This document shows positions 1-10,436 of a stretch of DNA of 64,000 bases, one piece after another. Every line of letters begins with the position of its first letter. The stretch's first letter is position 1. The stretch is from Climacium dendroides (taxonomy: Eukaryota; Streptophyta; Bryopsida; Hypnales; Climaciaceae). Below the pieces are notes generated by a model. That model worked only from the letters and a program-made list of their open reading frames with translations. It was not told the DNA's origin and made no database searches. The translations under genes were made by a program, and so were the position numbers. The stretch lies in NCBI GenBank assembly GCA_950106755.1, contig OX467087.1:19348047-19412046 (forward strand), read 5' to 3'.

Positions 1-1950
1 AAAATTGAATAGTTATAACGATTTATCTTTGAGTCGAAGATAAAATTGAGACTACACTTTGTCTCATTTTAACGAATATGGCCTTCAAAATTGAATGAAC
101 ATTTTATTCATTTGGCTAGAGCTTGAAAGTGCAAATTAGGGGCAATCCAATGCTATAAATTCATGCTCATGTTCAGTATTTTCTAGTGATTTTTTAAGCA
201 ATTGTTAAACCTTGCATTTCAATTGTCAAATAGTTAAAAAAATTAAATAAAAAATTGAATGCAATGGTTAGTTTACCACAAAATATGTATCTTTGGTAGG
301 ATTTGAACCTATGTACCCACCAACCATTTGGTGACTATGGATTCATCCTACTAACATACCACATCCTAAACAATGAAGGACAATACATGCATGGTATGTT
401 GGAAGGGATTCCTATCTAGATATGCATAAAAGAAACAATAAAATTCAAGCATTGTTAGTACAATCAACTTCGTCAACATCAAAAAGATACCTTTGAGGAT
501 TAGAAAACAAGTACCTAAACTTTCTAGAATTCTTCCACAAAGTTGCAACTTCAACTAAATGATTGTTGCATCATCTATAGGACCTTCAAGTGCAAGATGC
601 ATAATGGATATATCCTACATTATTTGTTTGCAATCAATTGCAAAATTTTGTTTTAAAGAAATTTTGAACACTAAAAGCATGTTCACATTGTGCAATACAA
701 ATTCACATAATACATGCAATGTTTGCAAAAGCAAGCAAATTGGAATACTTCAACTATGATGTAAGGTTCCAACTTACCATTGTCTACAAAGTCATGAAAA
801 GATTCCTTTTGCCATTCTATAGTGGCTTGTACCTTGCATGCAAGAAAATCTCACTTTATTACAACATCCACCGTAGTAGAAAATGTCTTTGAATCAATGA
901 TACAATCAACTTCAAAATGTTCAACTCGAGATTGTAGTTCTATAACACCACACAATTTTATGTCCATTTATTTTAGCAAGACTTAAAATTTTGAAATAGT
1001 CAAACAAATTGTTATCAAAAAATTTGGTCTCTAAGGTTTCAATGACAATCTTAGTGAAGGTCCTTTGGAAAGTCAAGGCTTCCTCAAGATCCTTACATAT
1101 GCAGTCACAAATCAATTTTATATTGTAGTACTTGACACCATAAATTTTAGATAGGAGCCTTTTCAACGGTAGTCCCTTTTTAGTCCAAAATTTGGCAAAA
1201 TGTGATATCGTATGTCCTCATTGAAGGTCTTAACATTGGGGGTTAGTACTCTTGGTAATAAACATCATTCAATGCAAATAGAAATTTCAATTCAAATTAC
1301 AAATTGAATGCTTGATACATTCACAAACTTGTGTTAAAACACTTTACTCAACACAAACAAGGCAATGCAAAATATCTACACAAAAGTACAAACAATAGAT
1401 GAATTTGAAAGTATGCAATCTCATAAATAATGTTTCATCACAAACATCCCCATCATCTTGAATATCATGTAGAAAAACAAGAACACTCTTCAATAAATAA
1501 AAAAAGCATAATGTATTTGTCAAGTAAATAATAATCATATATTACAATGCAATCGCATTGAACACAATACAAAATCTACATATAAAATGAGATAAATACA
1601 CCATCATATATCCCCCTAATTGATGGTGTTGCCTTCAAAAACAACTAAAACTATAATGTATAAGTTGTTGGATCCAAAAGTCATGATGAAATAACTATAC
1701 AACATCTCTATACATCTAAGTTGAGTTTGTGGTTTTGGTCGACGTATGCAAAAGAAAATTCAATCATGGCATGATGAGAAACTAGTGGTTGGTAGCAATT
1801 GTAAGTCCCATCTTTAATCACCTTTGGCAAGTTTTAATACTAAATCTCAAGGTCAATGTCAATCTAAATTTTAACCTTTTGTACCATACATTTAACGACT
1901 AGTCATCTCAAATGGTAATGATGTCAACATGAACATAAGTGATTTTTCCA
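1..1950. other. AT-rich intergenic DNA
   Basis: No coding region is convincing here: the open frames are short, AT-driven and resemble no family I know. The stretch holds one copy of the 21-bp palindrome at 23-43. At about 290-365 on the minus strand a tRNA-like patch has a good B-box match (GGTTCAAATCC in reverse complement at 299-309), but its arms do not fold as a tRNA. Confidence 0.6.
22..44. repeat. 21-bp dispersed palindrome, isolated copy
   Basis: At 23-43, with arms TTATCTTTGA and TCGAAGATAA around a central G. One mismatch between the arms. Confidence 0.8.
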
Positions 1951-1951
1951 C

Positions 1952-2167
1952 CTAGACTTCTCCAACGCATTTCCAAAGATGTACAACATGACTTGAAAAC
2001 CTATGACAATGGAGACAAATCCTATCTTCTAGAGGTAGAGTTGACAAAGGCAATATCAAGCATGCCATATGCCAACTACATTGGCATTTGTCACAGAATA
2101 GCATTGTAGCCTCACCTTCCTTCTCTCTACAAACAAAATATGAAAGATTGTTTGGTACCACTACCAA
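1952..2167 (-). pseudogene. PHD-finger-like fragment, probably part of a retroelement relic
   Basis: The minus-strand frame reads VCREKEGEATMLFCDKC, then WHMACL, then CLHCH. This is the spacing of a C4HC3 PHD zinc finger, which normally binds histone H3 tails; the first cysteine pair is incomplete. It stands alone, with no exon or start codon that would make a gene. It lies about 430 bases downstream, on the same strand, of an integrase-like relic (2590-2860). Inference: it is the C-terminal part of a retroelement polyprotein that carried a PHD module. It could equally be a captured host exon. Confidence 0.5.
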
Positions 2168-2589
2168 CTTTGAGCATACAATGCCCTCACACTATAAAAA
2201 CCCTTGCGTATGTATTTTTACAAAATTTTAGGTGACATCTACATATGGCATCCATGAAGATATTACATTTGATATTATTGTTGATATAAAAATAGGTGAA
2301 TATTGCCTAAAATTGAATATAAAAAAATAAGGCTCTAAGAGTGTCTATAGGAAAGTGATAAGGAGTACAATTCCACAATTGCCCTTGGCATTCTCACCTA
2401 TTATTGCCTTATAATAACAAAATGTCACTAGACAATACATTCTTTATTCAAAAGATGGTACACCCTATCTTTACATCCAAAGTTGTAGGTGCTTTACATT
2501 GCAAATAAACATAAGTTTCATTAGAGAATTTTTGCATTTGAGATCAATAAATGCAACTACAAATGCTGGTATAATACAAAGTTTCACAA

Positions 2590-2860
2590 TGTTGAGCAAC
2601 AAATAATTTTTCCATGGCCATCGACATAATTGACCCTATGAAAAACTTTGTTCAATTATGTAGACATTGTATCCCATACATTAGGGTCATCCAAGTCCGC
2701 AATTGGAGTTAACTTCTCTTATAATTAGTTGGATAGAATGGATTCCCTTCCATATAGCAACTTGTATGGATTGTAAGAAGCCAAGGATGATTAGATTCTA
2801 AAGTAATATTTCATAGTAATATCAAATTCCAATCACAAGGAGGTTCTTAAAACAATCCAT
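2590..2860 (-). pseudogene. Ty3/gypsy-like integrase C-terminal relic
   Basis: Read on the minus strand, a broken frame gives CDWNLILL, then after a frameshift SSLASYNPYKLLYGRESI, then EKLTPIADLDDPNVWDTM and LNKVFHRVNYV. The pattern of a WD pair, a Y-P-Y/F-LLYGR block and a following REKL-like segment is typical of the end of the integrase core in plant Ty3/gypsy Pol proteins. At least four stop codons and one frameshift make it non-functional. No protease, reverse transcriptase or LTR could be recognised nearby, so this is a truncated, old copy. The PHD-like fragment downstream may belong to it. Confidence 0.6.
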
Positions 2861-4560
2861 ACTTGTATAAACTATGTTTGATGGTCTGAACACTATACCA
2901 AAAGTTTGCAAAAAGAACCCGCAATCAAAATCAATTGCAATTCTTTTATTCACAATGTTGTATTGAGCTACCATGATCATAGTCAATTTTTTTTGGTCAA
3001 TTTTTTACTACAACTTATTGAATTTGGGGGCATGTAATATATCATTGGGAAAGTCTTGCAAATGCAAATGTTTGATTGTACTTATATTCTACTTAAGGAT
3101 TTTAAGATTCTTCTAAAACTTGAAAAATAGGTTGTAATCAATTGTAGAGTTGAAATAAAATAGGGTGGTGCTTTCAATTGACGATTTTTATTGTAAATGT
3201 AGTATGTTGAGCCTCTTTTATCACTTCACCATCAATGGTATGAATAGTGCTTGTAGTTGGAATCATGACTTGGTTCAATGTTTATGGCCACTAATATAGG
3301 AATAGAAATGGTTGCTCACTATTACACATAAAGAGAATTAATGTTGATTCTTTTTAAAGTTAATGCACCACATATATGAAGAGTTTGTTTCATTTAATCC
3401 CTAAAGTCCTAGATGTCTCCTTGAGGAACACTTGAAGATTTGAACAAGCTCTTGTGATCCTAAAGATAGTTTATACTATGTCCTAAGTCCCTTTAAATCC
3501 TCAAAATTTGATTGGTGGAGAGTTAAGATATTGGGACTTGGGGCTTCATGATACTTCCCAAGTCACTTCCAAAATGCCTATACAACAATACATTTAGAGA
3601 GTTTTAACACCCAAAAAGTGGGGCTTGGATGCTCAATTGGATCTAGTAAAAACAGAAAACCTAACTTGGCCTCCAAGATCCAAAATGGAATATAAATGAA
3701 AAAAAACCCATTATATTTAAGACTTTTGGGGCTGAAATTCTTTCTAAATCTATCTAATGCAGATTTGATGCTAAAAATGCCTCCGAAATGGATTTTTGAC
3801 TTTCTAACCCATTTTTCGGCACCTAAATGTTGTAGAAAATTGTACAAGAGACAAATTGGAACTCAGCCTTTACACTATGAGTATGAAGTCCCATATTTGT
3901 TGCTTTCTATTAGCTTTCTACAACCCAAGCAAGTTAAGGGTTGGAACTTGAATCCTAAAACCGGTGAAGAAAATACCACTTCTGACATTTTAATTTGTAA
4001 AAAATAGGATTTTCTTTTTAAAAATATATAAAAAATCAATCATGTGAGAAAACTTTTTGGTGATGGGTTTTGACCAAAAAACTCACCAAAATAATGTTTC
4101 TTACCTTTGAAAAAAATTGCAAAAAGGAGCTCTCTTTGTGGACTTGTACACCACATAAAAATAAGAATTTTTCAAAATATTTTGTACAGTAGCTATAAGT
4201 ATACTAGAAGACCATCCTCTCCAAATTTCAGATCAAAATTCGATTTTTTCCTTTGTAACATAGTGCAAACCCCCCCTAAATCAGCCATTGTGAGAAATTA
4301 TTGGGGATGTTTAAAAATAGTAAATTATTTTTGAAAAATCTCAAAAAATAGGGAAAGGTGTATAATGGTTATCAGTAGCTTCCCTATAAATTTTGAGTCA
4401 TTTGGAGCCAAAACGTAGAAGTTATGGCCAAAACAGAAATCAAAAAGTAGAGTGTGACAAAACACGTTAAGTCTTTCTTGCAATCACCCTGGTCAATGTT
4501 TTTCTGGTCAAATATCATTGTATTCATAATATACTATAGTACCACAAAGGGCTTTCAGGC
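2861..4560. other. AT-rich intergenic DNA
   Basis: No gene can be supported. Overlapping frames on both strands (3578-3847 minus, 3696-4007 plus) have no recognisable motif. The 3' part contains sentence-like repeats around GAAGTTATGGCCAAAA that recur in related form near 33.36 kb, which suggests old dispersed repeat DNA. Confidence 0.55.
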
Positions 4561-4713
4561 CCTTCTAGGATTAAGGGTTAAGAGCATCATCAATGACATG
4601 CATGTAATGAGGTAGCATCATCGAATATAGCCAACGGATGGGCCAAGAAAATTGAACAAATGCTTGGTCCAATATCATACTCCAATGGTAGCATGCTACC
4701 AAGATTTTAGTTA

Positions 4714-5484
4714 ACCCTTAAACATCAAGGTGGACGTTTTGCGTCTAATGGATGACAAAGAATCTCTCCATGTAGGATAGAAATGCAACTATTCATCCTC
4801 CAAATTTTGTGGGAAAAGGGAGTGTCTTCTACAATAGCTTGTTTCCCAATGAGTGCTTTTTTGTTTCTTTAAGCCATCAATTCACACGATATTCAAACAA
4901 ATGATTTCCATAGTGACCAGCTCATAATTTAAGGGTTAACCCCTGAAGGTCAACACAGACATTTGGTGTCCAATGGATGACAAGGAATTCTCTTGTGTAG
5001 GATAGAAATGCAACTATTCATCCTCGGAATTAGGGGTGGAGAGGGGAAATCTTCTACAATAGTTTGACTCCCAATGATTATTTTTGGGTTTTTTAAACTA
5101 GATGATGTCACACGGTTCCAAAAGGGTTGATTTCCACAATTACCAACCCAATGTTTAAAGGTTAAGGGTTAAGCTTACTGCACAGCAAATACCACATTCA
5201 GTTGCGAGCGAGCAAATATGTTGTGCCACACTTAGTGCACTACTTTCAAGCCATTAACCTTGTAACACCACTCCAGACACTTAGTGTCCGGTGGATGACA
5301 AAGAATTCTTTTGTAAAGGATAGAAATGCAACTATTCATCTTCAAAGTTTTGTTGAGAAAAGGAAACATCTTGTACAGTAGTTTGACTTCCAATGAGTAC
5401 TTTTTCCATTTTTTAAGTGATTGATTTCCATGGTTTTAGAAAATGATGAATTCCACGAAGACCAGCCTATCCTTATAGGCTTAA
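4714..5484 (+). repeat. ~220-bp repeat family, three direct copies
   Basis: Three copies lie in direct order at about 4714-4938, 4934-5171 and 5256-5484. All share a core containing GATAGAAATGCAACTATTCA (near 4777, 5000 and 5315), preceded by AATGGATGACAA or GTGGATGACAAAG and followed by a CAATGA segment and a GTGACCAG or similar tail. Copy edges carry TTAAGGGTTAA-like sequence. Diverged copies occur far away at 46517-46752 (same strand) and 18832-19070 (reversed). This marks a dispersed mobile repeat that can also sit in tandem. No coding capacity is visible. Confidence 0.75.
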
Positions 5485-5510
5485 GAGCATCTCCACTAGC
5501 TCTCCTGTTT
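5485..5510 (+). mobile_element. single Harbinger-type MITE end
   Basis: TAA followed by GAGCATCTCCACTAGCTCTC at 5482-5504 matches the left end of the complete MITE at 19175-19600 (GAGCATCTCCACTAG). No matching right end was found downstream, so the element is truncated or too diverged to delimit. Confidence 0.4.
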
Positions 5511-6078
5511 CTCTATCTATTTACTGAGCTTAGGACATTAAATAGGGATGAGACACCTTGCAAGTTTTCTATATGAGCCTCTGGATACAGAACTAAAGAA
5601 GGATTTTACAAAAACATGTATATTTTAGAGTTATAGATTTTGGATAAAGGTTGTTGCGGTGAAATTTCTGTATCTCTATCTTCATATGAGGTCCTCTCCC
5701 TAAGAGCAAGGCCACCTGTTGTCGCATCGTACATGCTTACATTATGTACAAATTCATATTTGTTGTTAAAATAGAGGGTTTTTTGGAGAGTTTAATTCAA
5801 TTATGTGAAGTAGACTCTACTTTTTTACCTCTATGAGACAACTATTTGGCATTAATTTGTTTATTTTTATACTTGAATACATTTTGAGATTTTAGTTTAG
5901 GTTTAAAGTTGTTTAAATGAAAGGTGAAGTTTGTTTTGCCTTTCTTTTAGACATATTTAAATAATTAGAAGTTTATAGAAGGGATAAGGATAGAGTTATG
6001 GGAAAAAGATGAAGGCAATAAATGAATTTAAGCCCATGTGATTATTTAGGGGCCAAAATTCATTGGAGTATGGGCTTA
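5511..6078. other. AT-rich spacer
   Basis: No gene, RNA gene or clear repeat is visible. It may be the internal part of the MITE whose left end lies at 5485. Confidence 0.4.
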
Positions 6079-6265
6079 GGTGGAGAGTATGGGAGCTTAG
6101 GTGGAGTGTATGGGAGGTGAGGTGGAAGTATGGAAGATGAGGTGGAAGTATGAAGGATGAGGTGGAAGTATGAAGGATGAGGTGGAAGTATGGAGGATGA
6201 GGTGGAAGTATGGAGGATGAGGTGGAAGTATGGAGGATGAGGTGGAAGTATGGAGGATGAGGTGG
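6079..6265 (+). repeat. 20-bp minisatellite
   Basis: The unit GGTGGAAGTATGGAGGATGA repeats with a strict 20-base period at 6121, 6141, 6161, 6181, 6201, 6221 and 6241. Shorter degenerate units lie on the left from 6079. It is purine-rich on the plus strand. The proline/histidine-rich frame on the other strand is only a by-product of the repeat. Confidence 0.9.
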
Positions 6266-6299
6266 AGGTTGAAGGGGAGGATCATCTTCCTCCTCCTCA

Positions 6300-6800
6300 T
6301 GGTTGCTTAAGAGAACCGTGACTTTAGGGAGTCATGGCTCATTGTACATGGAGAGGTTTGTAATGAAATTTTGTGAGATTGTGTATCATGTTTTGTTGAT
6401 TTCAAAATGCTATCACTCGTTCTATTTGGAGTTTCTATGCAAAAGTTATGGGCTTGAGAGTGAGGTAGTGAGGAGCTGCCTTTCATTTGAAGTAAGAGAA
6501 CTTTGACTAGCTGTGGAAATCGGACATTATCTTAGTTTGAGATAAAATTTGGAGGGATTTTAGAATTTTGTGTTAACTTTCCAAAAAAACCTCTCACTTT
6601 TTATTTGGAGTTAGCATGAAGAAGTTATGAGCTTAGAGGTGAGGTAGTGAGGAGCTGCCTTTCTTTTGAAGTGGGTAAACTTTGACCGGCTATAGAAGTT
6701 GGATAGTATCTTAGATTGGAGTGAAATTTGGAGGGGTTTTAGAATTTTGTGTTAGCTTTTTAGAAAGACCTCTCACTCTTCATTTGAAGCTTTGGAGCCT
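6300..6800 (+). repeat. ~179-bp tandem repeat, about 2.7 units
   Basis: The block GAGGTAGTGAGGAGCTGCCT occurs at 6462 and 6641, a period of 179 bases. Surrounding text such as AAATTTGGAGG, TTTTAGAATTTTGTGTTA and CCTCTCACT is shared between units. A partial unit precedes them. A related array with a ~178-base period lies at about 49300-49900. Both arrays are followed by a TTGCAGCTAGA-TTCCCCG segment (about 7040 and 50755), so they belong to one dispersed element family. Confidence 0.75.
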
Positions 6801-7050
6801 TTGTCACACTCAAAATAGTGGCGGATATTTCTTCAAAGGGAGTTAGGAGCTTCATATGTAATTTCTACCCCTTTTGTTCAAATATGTGATATTTTATTTA
6901 GCCTAAATGGCACATTTTGGGAGTATATGAGCATTTTATGTTTCATATGGCTTACTTGCTCTTATATGAAGGAGTCATGAGCATTTATGTACACTAGATT
7001 ATCTAAACACGGGATCCTTCATTTTTCGGGCCAAATTTAGTTGCAGCTAG
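6801..7050. other. spacer, probably distal part of the 179-bp repeat element
   Basis: No coding sequence is visible. The end of this stretch (TTAGTTGCAGCTAGATTCCC near 7036) matches the sequence that follows the related array near 50755, so it is probably part of the same dispersed element. Confidence 0.45.
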
Positions 7051-7480
7051 ATTCCCCGCGTTTTTCCAAAGCAAGGCCTCTCTACCTGACACCGTCTTAC
7101 AAAATGCAGGTGGCCTCAACCTACAAAGATGGGGGCTTGGTTGGGTTTGGTAGCTAGGCTACCAGGCTTGTCCCACCCATGGCCTCTTAAGAGGCCATAC
7201 CCCCCCAGCCTGATGACTCACATCAATTAATTGTCATAGTGAAAACCACGAAATCAAAGTGAAAGAACAAGAGCCCTGAACCTCCGCCAACTTTTGCGCC
7301 TCTTGTCGCTTCTTGTTTTGCCGGCCGTAGGGTGGCTTGCAAATTGAGGTTGTTTTACCAGTCGCAAAGCGTTTTCGGCTTGTTCCTCCTAAAAGGCCAT
7401 CCGTTTTATAGGACGGGTGGGGTTGTTTTGGAGGTGCCTCTTAATAGTTCATCCAAGTTATAGGACAGGTGGGGATGCTC
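7051..7480 (-). mobile_element. partial Harbinger-type MITE, inverted copy of its neighbour
   Basis: The segment ends in GGTGGGGATGCTC followed by TAA (7481-7483), the right end of this MITE family. Positions about 7261-7480 are an inverted copy of about 7525-7745, including the AAATTGAGGT and CCTCCGCCAAC blocks. The left part (about 7070-7200) resembles 7905-8010 in direct orientation. No intact left end was found. The sequence is GC-rich compared with its surroundings. Confidence 0.6.
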
Positions 7481-7524
7481 TAAAGCTTGAAGGATATGGA
7501 ACTCACTGGTAGGGATGCTCTAAG

Positions 7525-8257
7525 AGCATTTCCATCCGTCCTATAAATTGGATGAATTGCTAAGAAACACCTTCAAAACAACCATACCCATCCTATAAAA
7601 TGGATGGCCTCTTAAGAGGAGCAAGCCGGAAACGTTCTTCGACTGGCAAAACGACCTCAATTTGCAGGCCACCTTGCAGTTGGTAAAATAGGATGCGACA
7701 AGATGTGGAAAGGTTGGCGGAGGTTTAGGCTCCTGTTTTTTCACTTTGCTTTATCGGTTTTCACTGTCCGTGTCGCAAGTTCAATAAGTAATTGATGTGT
7801 CGTGATTCAGCAGTAATTGATGTAGTAATTGATGCAGTAATTGATGCTCGTAATTCAACAATAATTGATGTGTTGTGAGGCTGGGGGTATGGCCTCTTAA
7901 GAGTAAGGCCACTCGTCCTGCAAAATGCAGGCGGCCTCAACCTTAGGCTTGGTCGGATTTGGCAACCAACTATCAAGCTTGCCCCACCCATGGCCTCTTA
8001 AAAGGTCATATGACTTCCAACCACAGTATGACAACTTGGCATGAACCACTTGCTGGAATCACGGAGAGCAACACGTGACTTGTCTTTTCTTGTTTTGCAA
8101 GCCGAGTTGAGGCCTCCAAAACCACCTTCATATGGAAGCCAAAATTCATTTCCAAGAGGTGCCTCTTAAGAGGTCATCCGTTTTGGAGGACGGGTGGGGT
8201 GGATTTGGAGGCCTCTCTTAAGAGGCCATCCATTTTGAAAGACAGGTGGTGGTGCTC
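7525..8257 (+). mobile_element. Harbinger-type MITE, 733 bp
   Basis: Left end GAGCATTTCCATCCGTCC and right end GGTGGTGGTGCTC are imperfect inverted repeats. The element is bounded by TAA on both sides (7522-7524 and 8258-8260), the 3-bp target duplication used by PIF/Harbinger elements. The interior is GC-rich and non-coding, with repeated GGCCTCTTAAGAGG blocks. The right-hand TAA is shared with the next MITE, so the two lie end to end. Confidence 0.7.
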
Positions 8258-8260
8258 TAA

Positions 8261-8643
8261 GAGCATCCCCACCCGTTTTGCAAAACGGATGGCTTGTCCA
8301 CCGCGGCTTGCAAAAGTGCCCCACCCATCTTGCAAAACGGATGACTTGTTAAAAGAGAGGGCTTGCAAGTGGGCCTTGGCTTGCATTTCGGGGGGTTTTG
8401 CAAGCCGCAGTTTGGCCTACGAAACAGGAAGAGACAAACTAGAAGCGCCTTTCCGCCTCTTCTTCTGTACTATTTTTTTACCCCCCGCCTAGCCATGTCC
8501 AGTAAGTTACCATGCTCTGTTTGATTCTTACCATACGCCTGATTTTTCTGGGCCTTGCTCCTCACCCGGCTTGCAAAAGTGGATGGCCTGGCCGAATGCC
8601 AGCCAAATCCACTCTGCATTTTGCCAGACGGGTGGGGATGCTC
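8261..8643 (+). mobile_element. Harbinger-type MITE, 383 bp
   Basis: Left end GAGCATCCCCACCCGTTTTG and right end GACGGGTGGGGATGCTC are near-perfect inverted repeats flanked by TAA (8258-8260 and 8644-8646). There is no transposase. Frames crossing it on both strands (8199-8492 plus, 8174-8386 minus, 8528-8740 minus) follow the inverted-repeat structure and are not genes. Confidence 0.75.
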
Positions 8644-8646
8644 TAA

Positions 8647-9360
8647 GAGGCCACGTGTGGGAAAAGTAGGGTGGCCTGGCTGCCAAACCCGCCCAAGCCC
8701 CCATTTTGCAGGTCGAGGCCGCCTGCATTTTGTCTGACAATGAGTTTCTTCAACGGAAGCCTAGAAAGGGGGCCTGGAAATTGGAAAAGTAGCTGGAAAG
8801 AGAATATGTCTTGAGGAACAACGGGATCTGCTGGCCCGCCACTCACCAAAAGCAAGCTAGAGGGGTGCAAAAGGAGGCGGTAACCGCTGCTGGAAACACA
8901 GCACCACGTAACTCACTGATCAACCCTTGATGCTGCTCATAGTTCGGGAAACTTTTTGAGTTTTACCGGCTAATTTCCTTCAATTCTCATATTGAACCGG
9001 TTTTTTCAGAATTGAGTCCCGTTATTTTCTCTATTTTTTACTCAAAATAGAAATTTTATAGATTTTTGCACCGGTTTTTTGCCGATGTTTTCAAATTGCA
9101 ACCGGTTTTTTTCCCAATTCCTCCGGCTAACTTTGAACTAGCCGCCGGTTTTTTCCGAACATTGATGCTGCTCGTAGAAGAGGTAGAGCAGCTCCAATGC
9201 GGCGCCGAAACACCGGAAACCTGTCCGGCCTGGGTCTGATGCTGTAGCAGGGACGGGACGTGGCAGCTTGCCACTTTGCAGCTTGTCACTTGCTGCACCC
9301 CCTTCAATGCGGCAACAGATCTAGGAACAGCAAACATATATTTTTTTCCTTAATTTGTGG
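8647..9360. other. GC-rich spacer with CCGGTTTTTT repeats and a possible small insertion
   Basis: The word CCGGTTTTTT recurs near 8996, 9071, 9101 and 9144. A 16-base direct repeat TTGATGCTGCTCRTAG lies at 8927-8942 and 9162-9177, with one mismatch. This would fit a target-site duplication around a ~219-bp insertion at 8943-9161. No coding potential is convincing. Confidence 0.45.
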
Positions 9361-9799
9361 ACCGATTCTTCCCCTCTTGAACTTCATAAACACCACCTTC
9401 TAGAGTCTTTGTTAGAGAATCTAGTTTCTACATTGAATTGGGGTTTTCACATGAACCCATACTAATTAATTGACATTATACACTATACAAATATATCCCT
9501 TTTCTGTACATCAATAGTTACTGAAGTGTCCAAGGGTTGTACATCATGTTTCAATACATCTACAATTTTCCACAATAAAGTCTCTTTAATTTTTTGGTCC
9601 CCTTAATATCTAAATATCTCGATTTAGTGTAGTGTATTTTTCCATACATAGTAAATTGCTCCAAAATGCCGAACATGTGCTCTCATGTGCAGAGCCTTGG
9701 AAAATACAGTTATCTACAATGGTTGCATTGGGGAGCGTTTTTTTGGAGAAGGACCCATTGACCACCCCCGTTCCGTGCTTGTTGCAGTGTTGCATTGGA
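9361..9799. other. AT-rich spacer upstream of the B3 gene
   Basis: Nothing recognisable beyond plain non-coding sequence. It precedes the candidate promoter. Confidence 0.4.
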
Positions 9800-10436
9800 G
9801 CTGCTCTATAAGTATGAACGATTCATTCCCTTGACACGTGCAGTTCCTCACCTTCCCACCTGTTCCGGTACAGGCTGGTTCTAGCATACTGTGACTCCGC
9901 CACATGTGTAAGTTACAGTGCCGGTACTCCGGCGACGTCGAGGTTGGCTGGGCCTTGTTTTTGCGGAGCGAAACACGGTACTTTTTACGCTGGGAGAACA
10001 ATCGCATGGCGGCCAAAAAGAGCTAGCTGGCTGGTGCAAACCTTGGTCAGTGTGTAGATGCTTTTAAATGATCTTTTTCCTGATCTTTTCCTGATCTTTT
10101 TCCTCGAGCTACGGCTTCACGCATACAGCTTGCAGCGCTAGCAAGAGTATTCCCGCGCCATCGTTGTCAACCGAGGTCCTTGCTCGCAACTGAAGATATG
10201 CACCAGCAGGCCACTCACTCAGTCTTGGCTGCCTGTCGTCGTTCGATCTTTCGTTCGTTCTCTGTCCTTGAGTTTCTGGCTTGTCACCCTCCCCCGACGG
10301 ATGAAGTGACTTTACGTACAGCCTCCGCGTCGCAGCTAACGTAGTGCATGCTTTCTCGTCTCGCTTCCAGTCCTCCCTCTAGCTAGGGTCCTTGGGTTCT
10401 TGGTTTAATTCTTGTGATTCAGTGATCGATATCGCC
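9800..10436 (+). promoter_or_regulatory. candidate promoter and 5' leader of the B3 gene
   Basis: GC content rises here. A TATA-like CTATAAGTAT lies at 9806-9815, and a G-box/ABRE-type CACGTG at 9835-9840. A pyrimidine-rich direct repeat (CCTGATCTTTT) lies near 10080, and an RY core (TGCATG) at 10345-10350, about 90 bases before the start codon. G-box and RY elements commonly act together in seed and ABA genes controlled by LAV-type B3 factors. The motifs are seen; the promoter role is inferred. Confidence 0.35.

Noticed and set aside
8174..8870. Several overlapping frames of 60-97 codons on both strands
   Set aside because: They follow the inverted-repeat GC-rich MITE sequence and have no conserved motif.
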